Made by a program: the position numbers and the translations under genes. The notes under the pieces are model-generated. The model saw nothing but the letters and a program-made list of their open reading frames with translations. It was not told where the DNA came from and ran no database searches. DNA of 64,000 nucleotides from positions 1-64,000 of the forward strand of contig PLJD01000025.1 of NCBI GenBank assembly GCA_003140175.1. Reading direction: 5' to 3'. This document shows positions 7,794-15,389 of this stretch, in pieces. How positions within the stretch are numbered: position 1 is the first letter of the stretch; the number at the start of each line of letters is the position of its first letter. Origin of the DNA: Actinomycetota bacterium (GTDB lineage: Bacteria > Actinomycetota > Acidimicrobiia > IMCC26256 > PALSA-555).

Positions 7794-8846
7794 TCACGCC
7801 GACCGCGGCGCATCGGTCCGGGCCAGGGCGGCGGCAACCCCGCGCCACCGGTCGAGGGTGCCGCCACCGTCGGGGGACCAGCCCGACGTCGCGCCGTACA
7901 TGACGATCCGGTCGGCGACGCCCCGGTAGCGGGCCGCGAGCACGCCGGGGAGCTGCTCCCACGTCGCGGTCACGATGTAGACGTCGAGCATCTCGTCGGT
8001 GATGGTGGCGGCCATGCCGGCCAGGTCGCCGGCGGCTTGCAGCTCGTGGAGCCGATCGCTGGTGCCCTCCCAGCCGTGGCAGTCAAAGACGCCGCGGTAG
8101 GTCCGGGTCGAGCCGTAGAAGGCGACGCGGAGCCGCAGTTCCTCGCGTCCGGCGGCCAGTTCGGCTTCGGTGTCGCCCACGCTCACCATCACGGGACAGA
8201 CCACCGCGACCTCACCCTGGTCACGTCCGGCGGCGACCGCACCGTCGCGTACCGACGCCAGCACGACGTCTTCGAGGTACTGGCGCGAGTGGAACGGGTG
8301 CACGTGGATCCCGTCGGCGATCTCTCCCGCCATGTGCGCCATCCACGGCCGCACCGCGGCAACATAGATCGGCACGTCTGGATGCTCGATGGGCCCGGGG
8401 CTCCACATCGCGGGGAGGAGATCGAGCGACCAGTACTGGCCGTGGAAGTCCAGCGGCGCTTCACGCTGGAAAGCGGCGAAAATCGCCCGCAACGCCAGCA
8501 CGTACTCGCGCAGCCGCGAACCGGGGTGGTCGAACGTCATGCCGTAGCGGCGTTCGATGTGCGCCTTCACCTGCGTGCCAAGCCCAAGCACGAACCGCCC
8601 GCCGGTGAGCTCGGCCAGCTCCCAGGCCAGCTGCGCGGTGACCATGGGGCTGCGCGGAAAAGCCAGCGCCACCGCGGTGCCGATCTCGAGCCCGGGTGCG
8701 CTCAGCGCCGCGGCGGTGCAGCCGAGGTAGGCGCTGCGCCCGCTCTCGGTGAACCACAGACCGTCGAAGCCGGCCGTCTCGACCGCGTCGGCGAGCGCTC
8801 CGACGCCAGCGATCGGCTGGCTCATCGCGATCGCGTCCAGCTTCAT
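7794..8846 (-). CDS. F420-dependent LLM-class oxidoreductase (TIGR03617-like)
   Basis: This 350-residue protein has the luciferase-like TIM-barrel fold. It opens MKLDAIAMSQP, has the GFDGLWFTESG segment (about residues 25-36), and RFVLGLGTQVKAHIERRYG near 90-110, typical of actinobacterial F420-dependent oxidoreductases and close in my recollection to the TIGR03617 group. Such enzymes transfer hydride between reduced F420 and an organic substrate; the substrate here is unknown. ATG at 8846 is the only good start; a much longer frame reaching 10289 is an artefact of GC-rich coding on the other strand. It converges with the CoA-transferase gene and diverges from the MBL-fold gene. Confidence 0.88.
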   Translation of the reverse strand: MKLDAIAMSQPIAGVGALADAVETAGFDGLWFTESGRSAYLGCTAAALSAPGLEIGTAVALAFPRSPMVTAQLAWELAELTGGRFVLGLGTQVKAHIERRYGMTFDHPGSRLREYVLALRAIFAAFQREAPLDFHGQYWSLDLLPAMWSPGPIEHPDVPIYVAAVRPWMAHMAGEIADGIHVHPFHSRQYLEDVVLASVRDGAVAAGRDQGEVAVVCPVMVSVGDTEAELAAGREELRLRVAFYGSTRTYRGVFDCHGWEGTSDRLHELQAAGDLAGMAATITDEMLDVYIVTATWEQLPGVLAARYRGVADRIVMYGATSGWSPDGGGTLDRWRGVAAALARTDAPRSA

Positions 8847-9049
8847 GGTCCCTCCGCGGCTCGAGTGACGAGCACCGCCAGGTCGTGACGCGCCGCGTCG
8901 AGCACGGCGCCCAGGTCGGTGAGCGCGTCCAGGATCGCGCGTCGTGGACGCTCGGGCAGGGCCGGGAGGCGACCACCGAGCTCGTTGATCGAGTCCGCCA
9001 GGCTCGGCGCGCCAGGCGGCCGACCCGCCGGGCGTACTGGACGCGGCGC
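8843..9049 (-). other. Open stretch with protein-like composition, possible gene remnant
   Basis: Reading the minus strand from after a TAG at 9050-9052 gives about 68 open codons ending in a TGA that overlaps the ATG of the F420 oxidoreductase gene (ATGA). The last part reads like a helix: LADSINELGGRLPAL and AILDALTDLGAVLDAARHDL. No ATG or GTG lies in the first two thirds of the stretch. It may be the 3' remnant of a gene formerly coupled to the oxidoreductase, or chance. The rest of the 288-bp divergent gap holds TAGGGT at 9084-9089, a possible -10 box for the MBL-fold gene. Confidence 0.25.
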
Positions 9050-9134
9050 CTATCGGCCCGTTCAGCTCGAGATACCTGACCAGTAGGGTTCTCTCCCGAG
9101 CGTCGGTCGGGGTGGCGGGTACGAGGGAGACGCG

Positions 9135-10448
9135 GTGGCTGAGGACACGCCGGGCGCGCCGGACGTACTGAATCTCGTCGCGGGTGGGGTCCGCCCCTCG
9201 GAGGCGGCGGCCGCGGTCCGGCGACCCGACGTCGTCCCGCTCGAAGTCTGTCCGCGAGCGTTCATCATCCAGCCCTCGCTGGTGAACATTTACGTCCTCG
9301 AGACCGACGACGGCCTGGTGATGATCGACTCCGGTCTCGCCACCGACGCCGATGCCGTCTTCGCGGCCGTGCGCGGCCGCTTCGACGCTCCCCTGCACAC
9401 AGTCGTGTTCACCCACGGTCACCTCGATCACGCCTTCGGGCTCCGACGCTTCCTCGACGCCGGCGAGCGACCACGCATCGTCGCCCACGAGAACGTGACC
9501 CGACGTTTCGACACCTACATGCGGACGGCGCGGCTGAACTCGCTCGTCAACAAGCGTCAGTGGCAGCTCCCGTTCCTCCCCTGGGCGCCCAGCACTCCGG
9601 GTGACTTCATCTGGCCCGACGTCACATACCGCGACGCGCTCGATCTTCGGATCGGCGGTGAGCGTTTCGCACTGCGCCACGCCAAGGGTGAAACCGATGA
9701 CCACACCTGGGTCTGGGTCCCGGGGCGAAAGCTGTTGGCGTCCGGAGACTTCTTCTGCATGACGATGCCGAACTGCGGGAACCCCAACAAGGTGCTGCGC
9801 TATCCCGAAGAGTGGGCGGACGCCGACGAGGAGATGGCGGCACTCGGGGCCGAGATCATGCTCCCCGGCCACGGTCAGCCGATCCTGGGCTCCGAGCGGA
9901 TACGTAGCGGGCTGCTCGAACAGGCCGAGTTTCTGCGCTCCATCGTCGCCCAGACCCTGGCTGGTTTGAACGCCGGGCTCCGCCACGACGAGATCGCACG
10001 CTCGATCCGGATTCCCGAGCACCTGGCGGACTTGGATCATCTCCAGCCGACCTACGACCGACCGGAGTTCATCGCCCGCAACGTGATCCGACGCTACGGC
10101 GGATGGTTCGACGGCTATGCCGCCGATCTTCTCCCCGCGGCCGGCGAGGAGATCGCGGCCGAGGTTGTCGGGTTGGCGGGCGGCACGGACCAGCTCGTCG
10201 CGCGCGCCCGCGAGCTCGCCGAGACGAACTTGGCCCTGGCCTGCCACCTGGCCGAATGGGCGTATCTCGCCAACCCCGACGACCCGCACGCCCGCGCCTG
10301 CGTCGTCGAGGTCTTCACCCGGCGGGCCGACGCCGACCCGTCGCTGATGTCCAAAGGGGTGTACATGCGCTTGGTGCGAACCGCCGACGGGTCCTACGAA
10401 CCCGAGAGCGAGGACGCTCCGAGTCAGCCCGGGCCTGGCGCCCCGTAG
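9135..10448 (+). CDS. MBL-fold hydrolase, alkylsulfatase-like
   Basis: This 437-residue metallo-beta-lactamase-fold enzyme has the metal motif THGHLDH at residues 93-99, a further ligand in the HAKGETDDH region, and the third in LPGHGQP. The segment YDRPEFIARNVIRRYGGWFDGY resembles the dimerisation region of Zn-dependent SDS-type alkylsulfatases, as does the C-terminal helical part. No signal peptide is visible, so it is cytosolic, unlike classical SdsA1. The GTG start at 9135 follows AGGGAG at a good distance. A role in hydrolysing a sulfate or other ester is likely; the window also carries a type I sulfatase and two sulfotransferases. Confidence 0.85.
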   Translation: MAEDTPGAPDVLNLVAGGVRPSEAAAAVRRPDVVPLEVCPRAFIIQPSLVNIYVLETDDGLVMIDSGLATDADAVFAAVRGRFDAPLHTVVFTHGHLDHAFGLRRFLDAGERPRIVAHENVTRRFDTYMRTARLNSLVNKRQWQLPFLPWAPSTPGDFIWPDVTYRDALDLRIGGERFALRHAKGETDDHTWVWVPGRKLLASGDFFCMTMPNCGNPNKVLRYPEEWADADEEMAALGAEIMLPGHGQPILGSERIRSGLLEQAEFLRSIVAQTLAGLNAGLRHDEIARSIRIPEHLADLDHLQPTYDRPEFIARNVIRRYGGWFDGYAADLLPAAGEEIAAEVVGLAGGTDQLVARARELAETNLALACHLAEWAYLANPDDPHARACVVEVFTRRADADPSLMSKGVYMRLVRTADGSYEPESEDAPSQPGPGAP

Positions 10449-10501
10449 CCGTCCGAGATCCAGCGAGCTTCGAAACCCGGCACCGGAGAGTCAACGAGAC
10501 G

Positions 10502-10990
10502 GTGGCTGATCTCGGCACGACGACAGGCTGGTTCTTCGGCTGCTCTCATCCTCCTTCCTGCAGAGTGGAGGGCCCACCACCCTCGAAAGGAACGGGATGT
10601 TCCACCACCAAGCTCGCTCCGGTCGCGTCGGCCAAGACGACCCATCCGAAGCAACCGGGCCTGCACTTGACCGCCGCACAGAAGAAATGCCTCACGGCGC
10701 ACGGCGTGCAGGTTCCGACCGCCGCGAACCGCTCGGCGCTGAGCCCCCAGCAGCGCCAGGCCCTGGCCACGGCGATGCAGGCGTGTGCCGTCCGGCGGTC
10801 CGGACCCGGTGGTAGATACCGGGGAACGGGGCTCACCAGTGCGCAGCGAACCTGCCTCACCCAGCATGGCGTGCAGCTCCCCGCGAGTGGGAGCGGCCAA
10901 GGCGGGGCGGGTGGCCAGCGCCAAGCGATTGCGGCCGCCGCGCAGGCTTGTGGCATCCACCTCGGGCGTGGTGCACCACCGACGACCTAA
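10502..10990 (+). CDS. Two-repeat cysteine-containing protein, N-terminus uncertain
   Basis: I do not recognise a named family. The clear part is two tandem copies of a motif: LTAAQKKCLTAHGVQVP ... QALATAMQACAV (about 10670-10795) and LTSAQRTCLTQHGVQLP ... QAIAAAAQACGI (about 10838-10970), each with two Cys. Proteins with such repeats are usually exported behind a Thr/Ser-rich linker, and SAKTTHPKQPG just before repeat 1 looks like such a linker. However, no signal peptide precedes it in this frame. The GTG at 10502 is only the first available start. An ATG at 10597 with an AAAGGA ribosome site reads a different frame, which hints at a frameshift that removed the leader. Confidence 0.55.
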   Translation: MADLGTTTGWFFGCSHPPSCRVEGPPPSKGTGCSTTKLAPVASAKTTHPKQPGLHLTAAQKKCLTAHGVQVPTAANRSALSPQQRQALATAMQACAVRRSGPGGRYRGTGLTSAQRTCLTQHGVQLPASGSGQGGAGGQRQAIAAAAQACGIHLGRGAPPTT

Positions 10991-11021
10991 CCGCCCGGCC
11001 CGCTCGGCGCGCCCGGACTCG

Positions 11022-11414
11022 TTAGGCCCTGCCCCAGGCCGCTTCGAACTCGTGCATGCTGCCCGGGTGCTCGGTCCACCGGGCGATCTTGGCGTCTCGG
11101 AACTCGACGAGATGCGTGGTCTGGTACTCGTGGTGTTGACCCTCGCGGTCGAAGGTGTCGACGAGCAGGACGACGCCGTGCTCGTCGTTCGCGACGATGT
11201 CGAGGACATCTTCGCGGAACGTGCCGCCGGTCCGGGCGATCACCCCGCCGATCCATTCCTCGAACTCGTTGCGACGATAGGTGCCACTGACCGACGCGTA
11301 GCCCGGCACGGCGAAAATCACGTCCTCGGTGCAGCCGTCCAAGAAGCCCGCCAGGTCGCCGGACGCGAACCCGGCGTACAGGTCCCGGAGCCGGGTTTCG
11401 TTCTCGTGCGCCAT
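11022..11414 (-). CDS. NTF2-like/SnoaL-fold protein
   Basis: This 130-residue single-domain protein begins TRLRDLYAGFASGDLAGFLDGC, the usual first helices of the SnoaL-like fold, followed by VIFAVPG and a C-terminal sheet with HHEYQTTHLVEFRDAKI. The fold forms a cone-shaped pocket used by isomerases, cyclases and hydrolases or merely for ligand binding. The ATG at 11414 gives the family's normal length. It converges with the repeat protein gene and has no operon partner, so the substrate cannot be guessed. Confidence 0.8.
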   Translation of the reverse strand: MAHENETRLRDLYAGFASGDLAGFLDGCTEDVIFAVPGYASVSGTYRRNEFEEWIGGVIARTGGTFREDVLDIVANDEHGVVLLVDTFDREGQHHEYQTTHLVEFRDAKIARWTEHPGSMHEFEAAWGRA

Positions 11415-11538
11415 GACCCCGCCTTTCGCCGCGACGATGCCGCGTGACGGCAGCAAGATAGGCCAGTGACCGATCCGGCGTCGGCCGCCGGCGATCGGGA
11501 CGGAGACTTTGCCCCTCGGCGCTCGTCGTGGTGACCGG

Positions 11539-12150
11539 TCAGGTGGCGCGCCCGAGTCGGAAGGGCTTGATCGGGCCGCTGCGCGGCGGCTCGTGACAGG
11601 CCAGCTCGAGGATCGAGAGCTCGCTCGCGTCGACGAGCTGCTCCGCGTCGCGGGTGAGGTGACAGCCGCCCGCCACACGCTTCCACACCGGTTCGAGGCG
11701 GCGCTGCCACCGGGCAAGCCGGGGATCATGCGTTCCGCCGTGTTCCAGGAAGAGGTAGTGGCCGCCGGGGCGTAACACCCGGCGGATCTCCGCGAGCACC
11801 CGGGGCGGACTGGCGACGCTGCACAACACGAGCGTCGACACGACCGTGTCGAACGCGTGGTCGGGGAACGGCAGCGCCTCGCCGCGCGCTTCTTCGACGA
11901 GCACCGGCACGCGAGCCTGCTCGGCGCGCCGCTGGAGGTGACGGAGCATGCTCGGCTCGGGTTCGGTGACCACCACGCGCACCGGTGTGCGATACCGAGG
12001 CAGGTTGAGGCCAGTCCCGGCGCCGACCTCGAGCGTCTCCCCCTCGGCGTGTCCCACGAGCTCGTCGCGGAGTTCGCCGAGCCAGCTGCGCTCGGCCTGC
12101 GCCATCAGCGGGTCATAGAGCGCGGCTTGGAGGCGACCGAACCCTGACAC
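11539..12150 (-). CDS. Class I SAM-dependent methyltransferase
   Basis: This 203-residue protein has the SAM-binding motif I, LEVGAGTGLNLPRY, at about residues 40-53; an acidic end of strand 2 (VVVTEPEP); motif IV FDTVVSTLVLCSV; and the post-motif RRVLRPGGHYLFLEHG. This is the UbiE/Methyltransf_11 type, close to phosphatidylethanolamine N-methyltransferase-like proteins in length. The GTG at 12150 is chosen because the N-terminal helix starts there; upstream codons are arginine-rich non-coding-type sequence. It diverges from the small membrane protein gene. Substrate unknown. Confidence 0.87.
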   Translation of the reverse strand: MSGFGRLQAALYDPLMAQAERSWLGELRDELVGHAEGETLEVGAGTGLNLPRYRTPVRVVVTEPEPSMLRHLQRRAEQARVPVLVEEARGEALPFPDHAFDTVVSTLVLCSVASPPRVLAEIRRVLRPGGHYLFLEHGGTHDPRLARWQRRLEPVWKRVAGGCHLTRDAEQLVDASELSILELACHEPPRSGPIKPFRLGRAT

Positions 12151-12263
12151 GAGGCCCAGCGTAGGACCCAGCGGCGGCGGTGCGCCGCGGACCGCGTGTT
12201 CTCGACGGCCCGACACCCGGCCCCGGATCGGGGACCGGTGAGTGTCGAACCCACGCGAGGGCT

Positions 12264-12269
12264 TACGCT
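12264..12269 (+). promoter_or_regulatory. -10 box (TACGCT), nearly leaderless start
   Basis: TACGCT fits the actinobacterial TANNNT -10 consensus and ends 10 bases before the ATG at 12280. Transcription would start only a few bases before the gene, which supports ATG 12280 over the upstream in-frame ATG at 12196. Confidence 0.5.
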
Positions 12270-12279
12270 GGCGGCGCCT

Positions 12280-12627
12280 ATGGAGTCCCAGAACGGTCAT
12301 CGCTCGGTCCCGGATCCGTCGTCGGGCTCCGCCACCGCGACGCCCGATCCCGGTGCGCCGTCGGTATCGGACCCCAACTCGCCAGCGAGCTCCCAGTTCG
12401 GGCGGGCCGCCCACAGCGCGCTACTCGTGTTCGTGGCGGGGCTGGGCTTCTTCGCGTTCGTGATCGGCTCGGGTCTGTTCGGGACGATCGGTCAGGTCGT
12501 GATCTCGCTCACCTTCTTCGGCACCGCCCTGAGCTACGTGTGGTGGGTCCGGCTCGACCAGACCCAGCGGGACCATGTGGTGCGCGAGGTCCGCGAGTAC
12601 GTGCGGCGTAAGCCGTCCCACTCCTGA
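12280..12627 (+). CDS. Small two-helix membrane protein
   Basis: This 115-residue protein has a Ser/Pro-rich N-terminal half, then two hydrophobic helices (ALLVFVAGLGFFAFVIGSG and VVISLTFFGTALSYVWWV) and a basic C-terminal tail (VREVREYVRRKPSHS). I do not recognise a named family. The start at 12280 is favoured by a -10 box ten bases upstream. It stands alone between a divergent methyltransferase gene and the amidohydrolase operon. Confidence 0.7.
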   Translation: MESQNGHRSVPDPSSGSATATPDPGAPSVSDPNSPASSQFGRAAHSALLVFVAGLGFFAFVIGSGLFGTIGQVVISLTFFGTALSYVWWVRLDQTQRDHVVREVREYVRRKPSHS

Positions 12628-12792
12628 GCCGGGGGCCTCGACCGGCCCCCAGGATCACGCGACCGCTTCGATCGCACCGGCGCGCCCCGCCGGAGGGTCC
12701 GCGGCGCTCGCCGGGACATCCCGACGGGCGTCGCAGACCCGACTGCGGTTGAATGACGCCCGAGATCCAGCGGCGGCCCCTCGAGGAGGTCC

Positions 12793-14247
12793 ATGGTGAC
12801 CACGACCACCCTCACCCGCGCGGCGACGGTGCGCGAGACGGTCCGGCATCCGATCGTCGACGCCGACGGGCACTTCGTCGAGATCGGCCCGCTGCTCGAC
12901 GACGAGCTGCTCGCCTACCTCGAGGAGTTCGGCGGCGCGGGTCTGCGCGACCGGTTCCTGCGGGGCCGTGTCGCGCCGACCGACACTGCCTCCAACCTTG
13001 CCGACCGCACCGACCCGTCGGTTCGCGGGGAGTGGCGGGCGATGCCCTCCTGGTGGGGCTGGCCGACCGAGGGGGTCCGGGACCGGGCCACGTCACACTT
13101 GCCGGCACTGCTCTATGAGCGACTCGACGAGCTCGGGATCGACTTCACGATCCTGTACCCGTCGATGAGCCTCGCCTTCTTCGAGGAGACCGACGAAGAG
13201 CTGTCGTCAGGCCTGTGCCGGGCGGTGAACCGTTACCACGCTCGCCTCTTCGAGCCCTACCGCGACCGCTGCACTGTCGGGGCGCTGATCCCGATGAACT
13301 CGCCGGACCAAGCCGCGACCGAGCTGCGCTACGCGGTCGAGGAGCTCGGGATGAAGTCGGCGCTGATCGCCGGGTACGCGCGCCGCCCGGTGGGGCGCGA
13401 CGCCTACCGGCTCGACATGTTCGGCCTCGACAGCGAGTACGACTACGACCCGTTCTGGGGGGCCTGCGTCGACCTCGGGGTGGCGCCCGTGGTTCACAGC
13501 GCGCTGCAACACCATCGCGTCACTCGGTCGATCTCGAACTATGTGTACAACCACATCAATGGGCTGGCGGCCGCGCACGAGTCGTTGTGCAAGTCGCTGT
13601 TCCTCGGTGGCGTGACCCGACGGTTCCCGGAGCTGCGGGTCGGGTTCCTCGAGGGTGGGGTGGCGTGGGCGTGCAGCCTGTTCGCGGGGCTGGTCGGTCA
13701 CTGGGAGAAGCGCAACGGGCGCGCCATCGTCGGCCTGGACCCGGATCGCCTCGATGTCGATGAGCTGATGCGTTACTTCCGCGAGTACGGCGACGAGACC
13801 GTGGTCGCCCGGATCGAGGAGCTCCGGCGCTACTACGCCCGTCCCGCGGCGCGCCCGGCGGTCGTCGACGAGTTCGCCGCCTGCGAGATCACCACGCGCG
13901 ACGACCTGCGGGATCTCTTCGAGTCGCATTTCTACTTCGGCTGCGAAGCCGACGATCCGCTGCTCGTGTGGGCCTTCCGCGAGGACGTCAACCCGCTCGG
14001 CGCCCGGTTCCGTCCGGTACTCGGCTCGGACATCTCGCACTGGGACGTGACCGACATGACCGAGCCGATCGCCGAGGCCTTCGAGCTCGTCGAGCATGGC
14101 TTGATGAGCGAGGACGAGTTCCGGGAGCTGACGTTCCTCAACCCGGTCCGGCTCCACGCCGCCTCGAATCCCGACTTCTTCACCGGCACCGTGTGCGAAC
14201 AGGCGGTCGCCGACGTGCTCGCCGGCGAGACCGGCTCCGGATGCTGA
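12793..14247 (+). CDS. Amidohydrolase family 2 protein (long form)
   Basis: This 484-residue TIM-barrel metal-dependent hydrolase/decarboxylase has the metal-binding start IVDADGHFVE (residues 20-29), a barrel His in APVVHSALQHH, and the C-terminal metal Asp in LGSDISHWDVTD. The family includes ACMSD-type decarboxylases and hydrolases of aromatic or lactone substrates. At 484 residues it is longer than the other three relatives in this window (367-383), owing to an inserted helical segment around 310-370. ATG at 12793 follows GAGGAGG. A CitE-like gene begins 16 bases after its stop, so the two form an operon and the product may be cleaved by that lyase. Confidence 0.88.
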   Translation: MVTTTTLTRAATVRETVRHPIVDADGHFVEIGPLLDDELLAYLEEFGGAGLRDRFLRGRVAPTDTASNLADRTDPSVRGEWRAMPSWWGWPTEGVRDRATSHLPALLYERLDELGIDFTILYPSMSLAFFEETDEELSSGLCRAVNRYHARLFEPYRDRCTVGALIPMNSPDQAATELRYAVEELGMKSALIAGYARRPVGRDAYRLDMFGLDSEYDYDPFWGACVDLGVAPVVHSALQHHRVTRSISNYVYNHINGLAAAHESLCKSLFLGGVTRRFPELRVGFLEGGVAWACSLFAGLVGHWEKRNGRAIVGLDPDRLDVDELMRYFREYGDETVVARIEELRRYYARPAARPAVVDEFAACEITTRDDLRDLFESHFYFGCEADDPLLVWAFREDVNPLGARFRPVLGSDISHWDVTDMTEPIAEAFELVEHGLMSEDEFRELTFLNPVRLHAASNPDFFTGTVCEQAVADVLAGETGSGC

Positions 14248-14263
14248 TCGCCAGGAGGGTGAC

Positions 14264-15208
14264 ATGAACAAGGAGACGGCGCGGCCGCTGCGATCGCTGC
14301 TCTTTGTCCCCGGCGATCAACGATCCGGCGTGGAGCAGGCCCTGTCGTCGGGAGCCGACGCGGTAATGATCGACCTCGAGGAGCCGCGAACCCCCTTCCC
14401 CGAGTCGGCCCGCCAGGCGGCGCGCACCGAGATGCGGGCGTTCTTCGATTCGCTGCCCGCCGAGCGCGACGGCCCGGTGCTCTTCGCCCGGGTGCAGCCC
14501 CCCGCGTCGGGTCAGACGCTCAAGGACCTGCGCGCGGTGCTCGGCCCGTCGCTCACCGGGATCCTGCTCCCCAAGGTCCACGGCCCCGAAGACGTCCACG
14601 CGGCGCAGGGGCTGCTGTCGTGCGCGGAGGTCGACGCGGGCCTCCCCATGGGCTCGACCGCGATCTATCCGATCCTCGAGACCGCGCCGGCGCTCCGATC
14701 CGCCTACGAGATCGCGATGGCCTCCCCCCGGGTCGCCTACATGGGCGGAGCCGTCTCGCGGTTCGGGGACATCCACCAGGCGCTCGGCTATCGCTGGACC
14801 CCGGAAGGTCGCGAGACCCTCTACCTGCGTTCCAAGGTGCTCATCGACGCCCGAGCGGCGGGGATCCGCTACCCGATCAGCGGCATGTGGGGCGGCGACC
14901 GCGACGACCTCGACGGACTCCGGGCGTGGGCCGAGCAGCTCCGAGATCTGGGCTACTACGGGATGATGCTCGGCGACCCAGCCCACCTGCCCCTCGTCCA
15001 CGAGGTGTTCACGCCCACCGCCGCCGAGGTGGCGTACTGGACGGATCTTGATCGGCTCGCCGCCGACGCGGAGGCGTCGGGGACCGGGCCGATCACCTAC
15101 GGCGACGCCAACCAGGGTGAAGGACACGTCGTGCACATCGCGCACGTCGGGTCCGCCCGGCAGAACCTGCGCTGGGCCCGAGCGCTGGGCGTGGCACCCG
15201 GAGGCTGA
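14264..15208 (+). CDS. HpcH/HpaI aldolase / citrate lyase beta-like protein
   Basis: This 314-residue TIM-barrel protein of the CitE family starts with RSLLFVPGDQR and has the acid pair in AVMIDLEEP (about residues 36-44) and LLPKVHGPED, followed by an ILETAPAL strand that supplies a metal-binding Glu. Family members cleave or form malyl-CoA, citramalyl-CoA or 2-keto-3-deoxy acids. ATG at 14264 follows AGGAGG. It is cotranscribed with the preceding amidohydrolase, suggesting a ring-cleavage or lactone-hydrolysis branch ending in C-C bond cleavage. The exact substrate is not evident. Confidence 0.88.
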   Translation: MNKETARPLRSLLFVPGDQRSGVEQALSSGADAVMIDLEEPRTPFPESARQAARTEMRAFFDSLPAERDGPVLFARVQPPASGQTLKDLRAVLGPSLTGILLPKVHGPEDVHAAQGLLSCAEVDAGLPMGSTAIYPILETAPALRSAYEIAMASPRVAYMGGAVSRFGDIHQALGYRWTPEGRETLYLRSKVLIDARAAGIRYPISGMWGGDRDDLDGLRAWAEQLRDLGYYGMMLGDPAHLPLVHEVFTPTAAEVAYWTDLDRLAADAEASGTGPITYGDANQGEGHVVHIAHVGSARQNLRWARALGVAPGG

Positions 15209-15389
15209 CCGAAGCCCTGGTCGTGCCTCGGTGACCGCCACGGACAGAGTCCAGGAGGGGGCAGATCGTGACGGCCCCCGGGGCACCCCGCGATCGTGGT
15301 CCGGCGCGGCTGTGACCGGGCTGAGAGGTGCCTCGGTCGGCCCCGTCCCCGCGGCCCGGATCCCGGTCCCTCCGTGGAAGGCTGCCGCG

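Noticed and set aside
7794-10289. 831-codon open frame on the minus strand
   Set aside because: Only the part from 8846 to 7794 has protein-family character (F420 oxidoreductase). The rest is the antisense shadow of the MBL-fold gene in GC-rich DNA.
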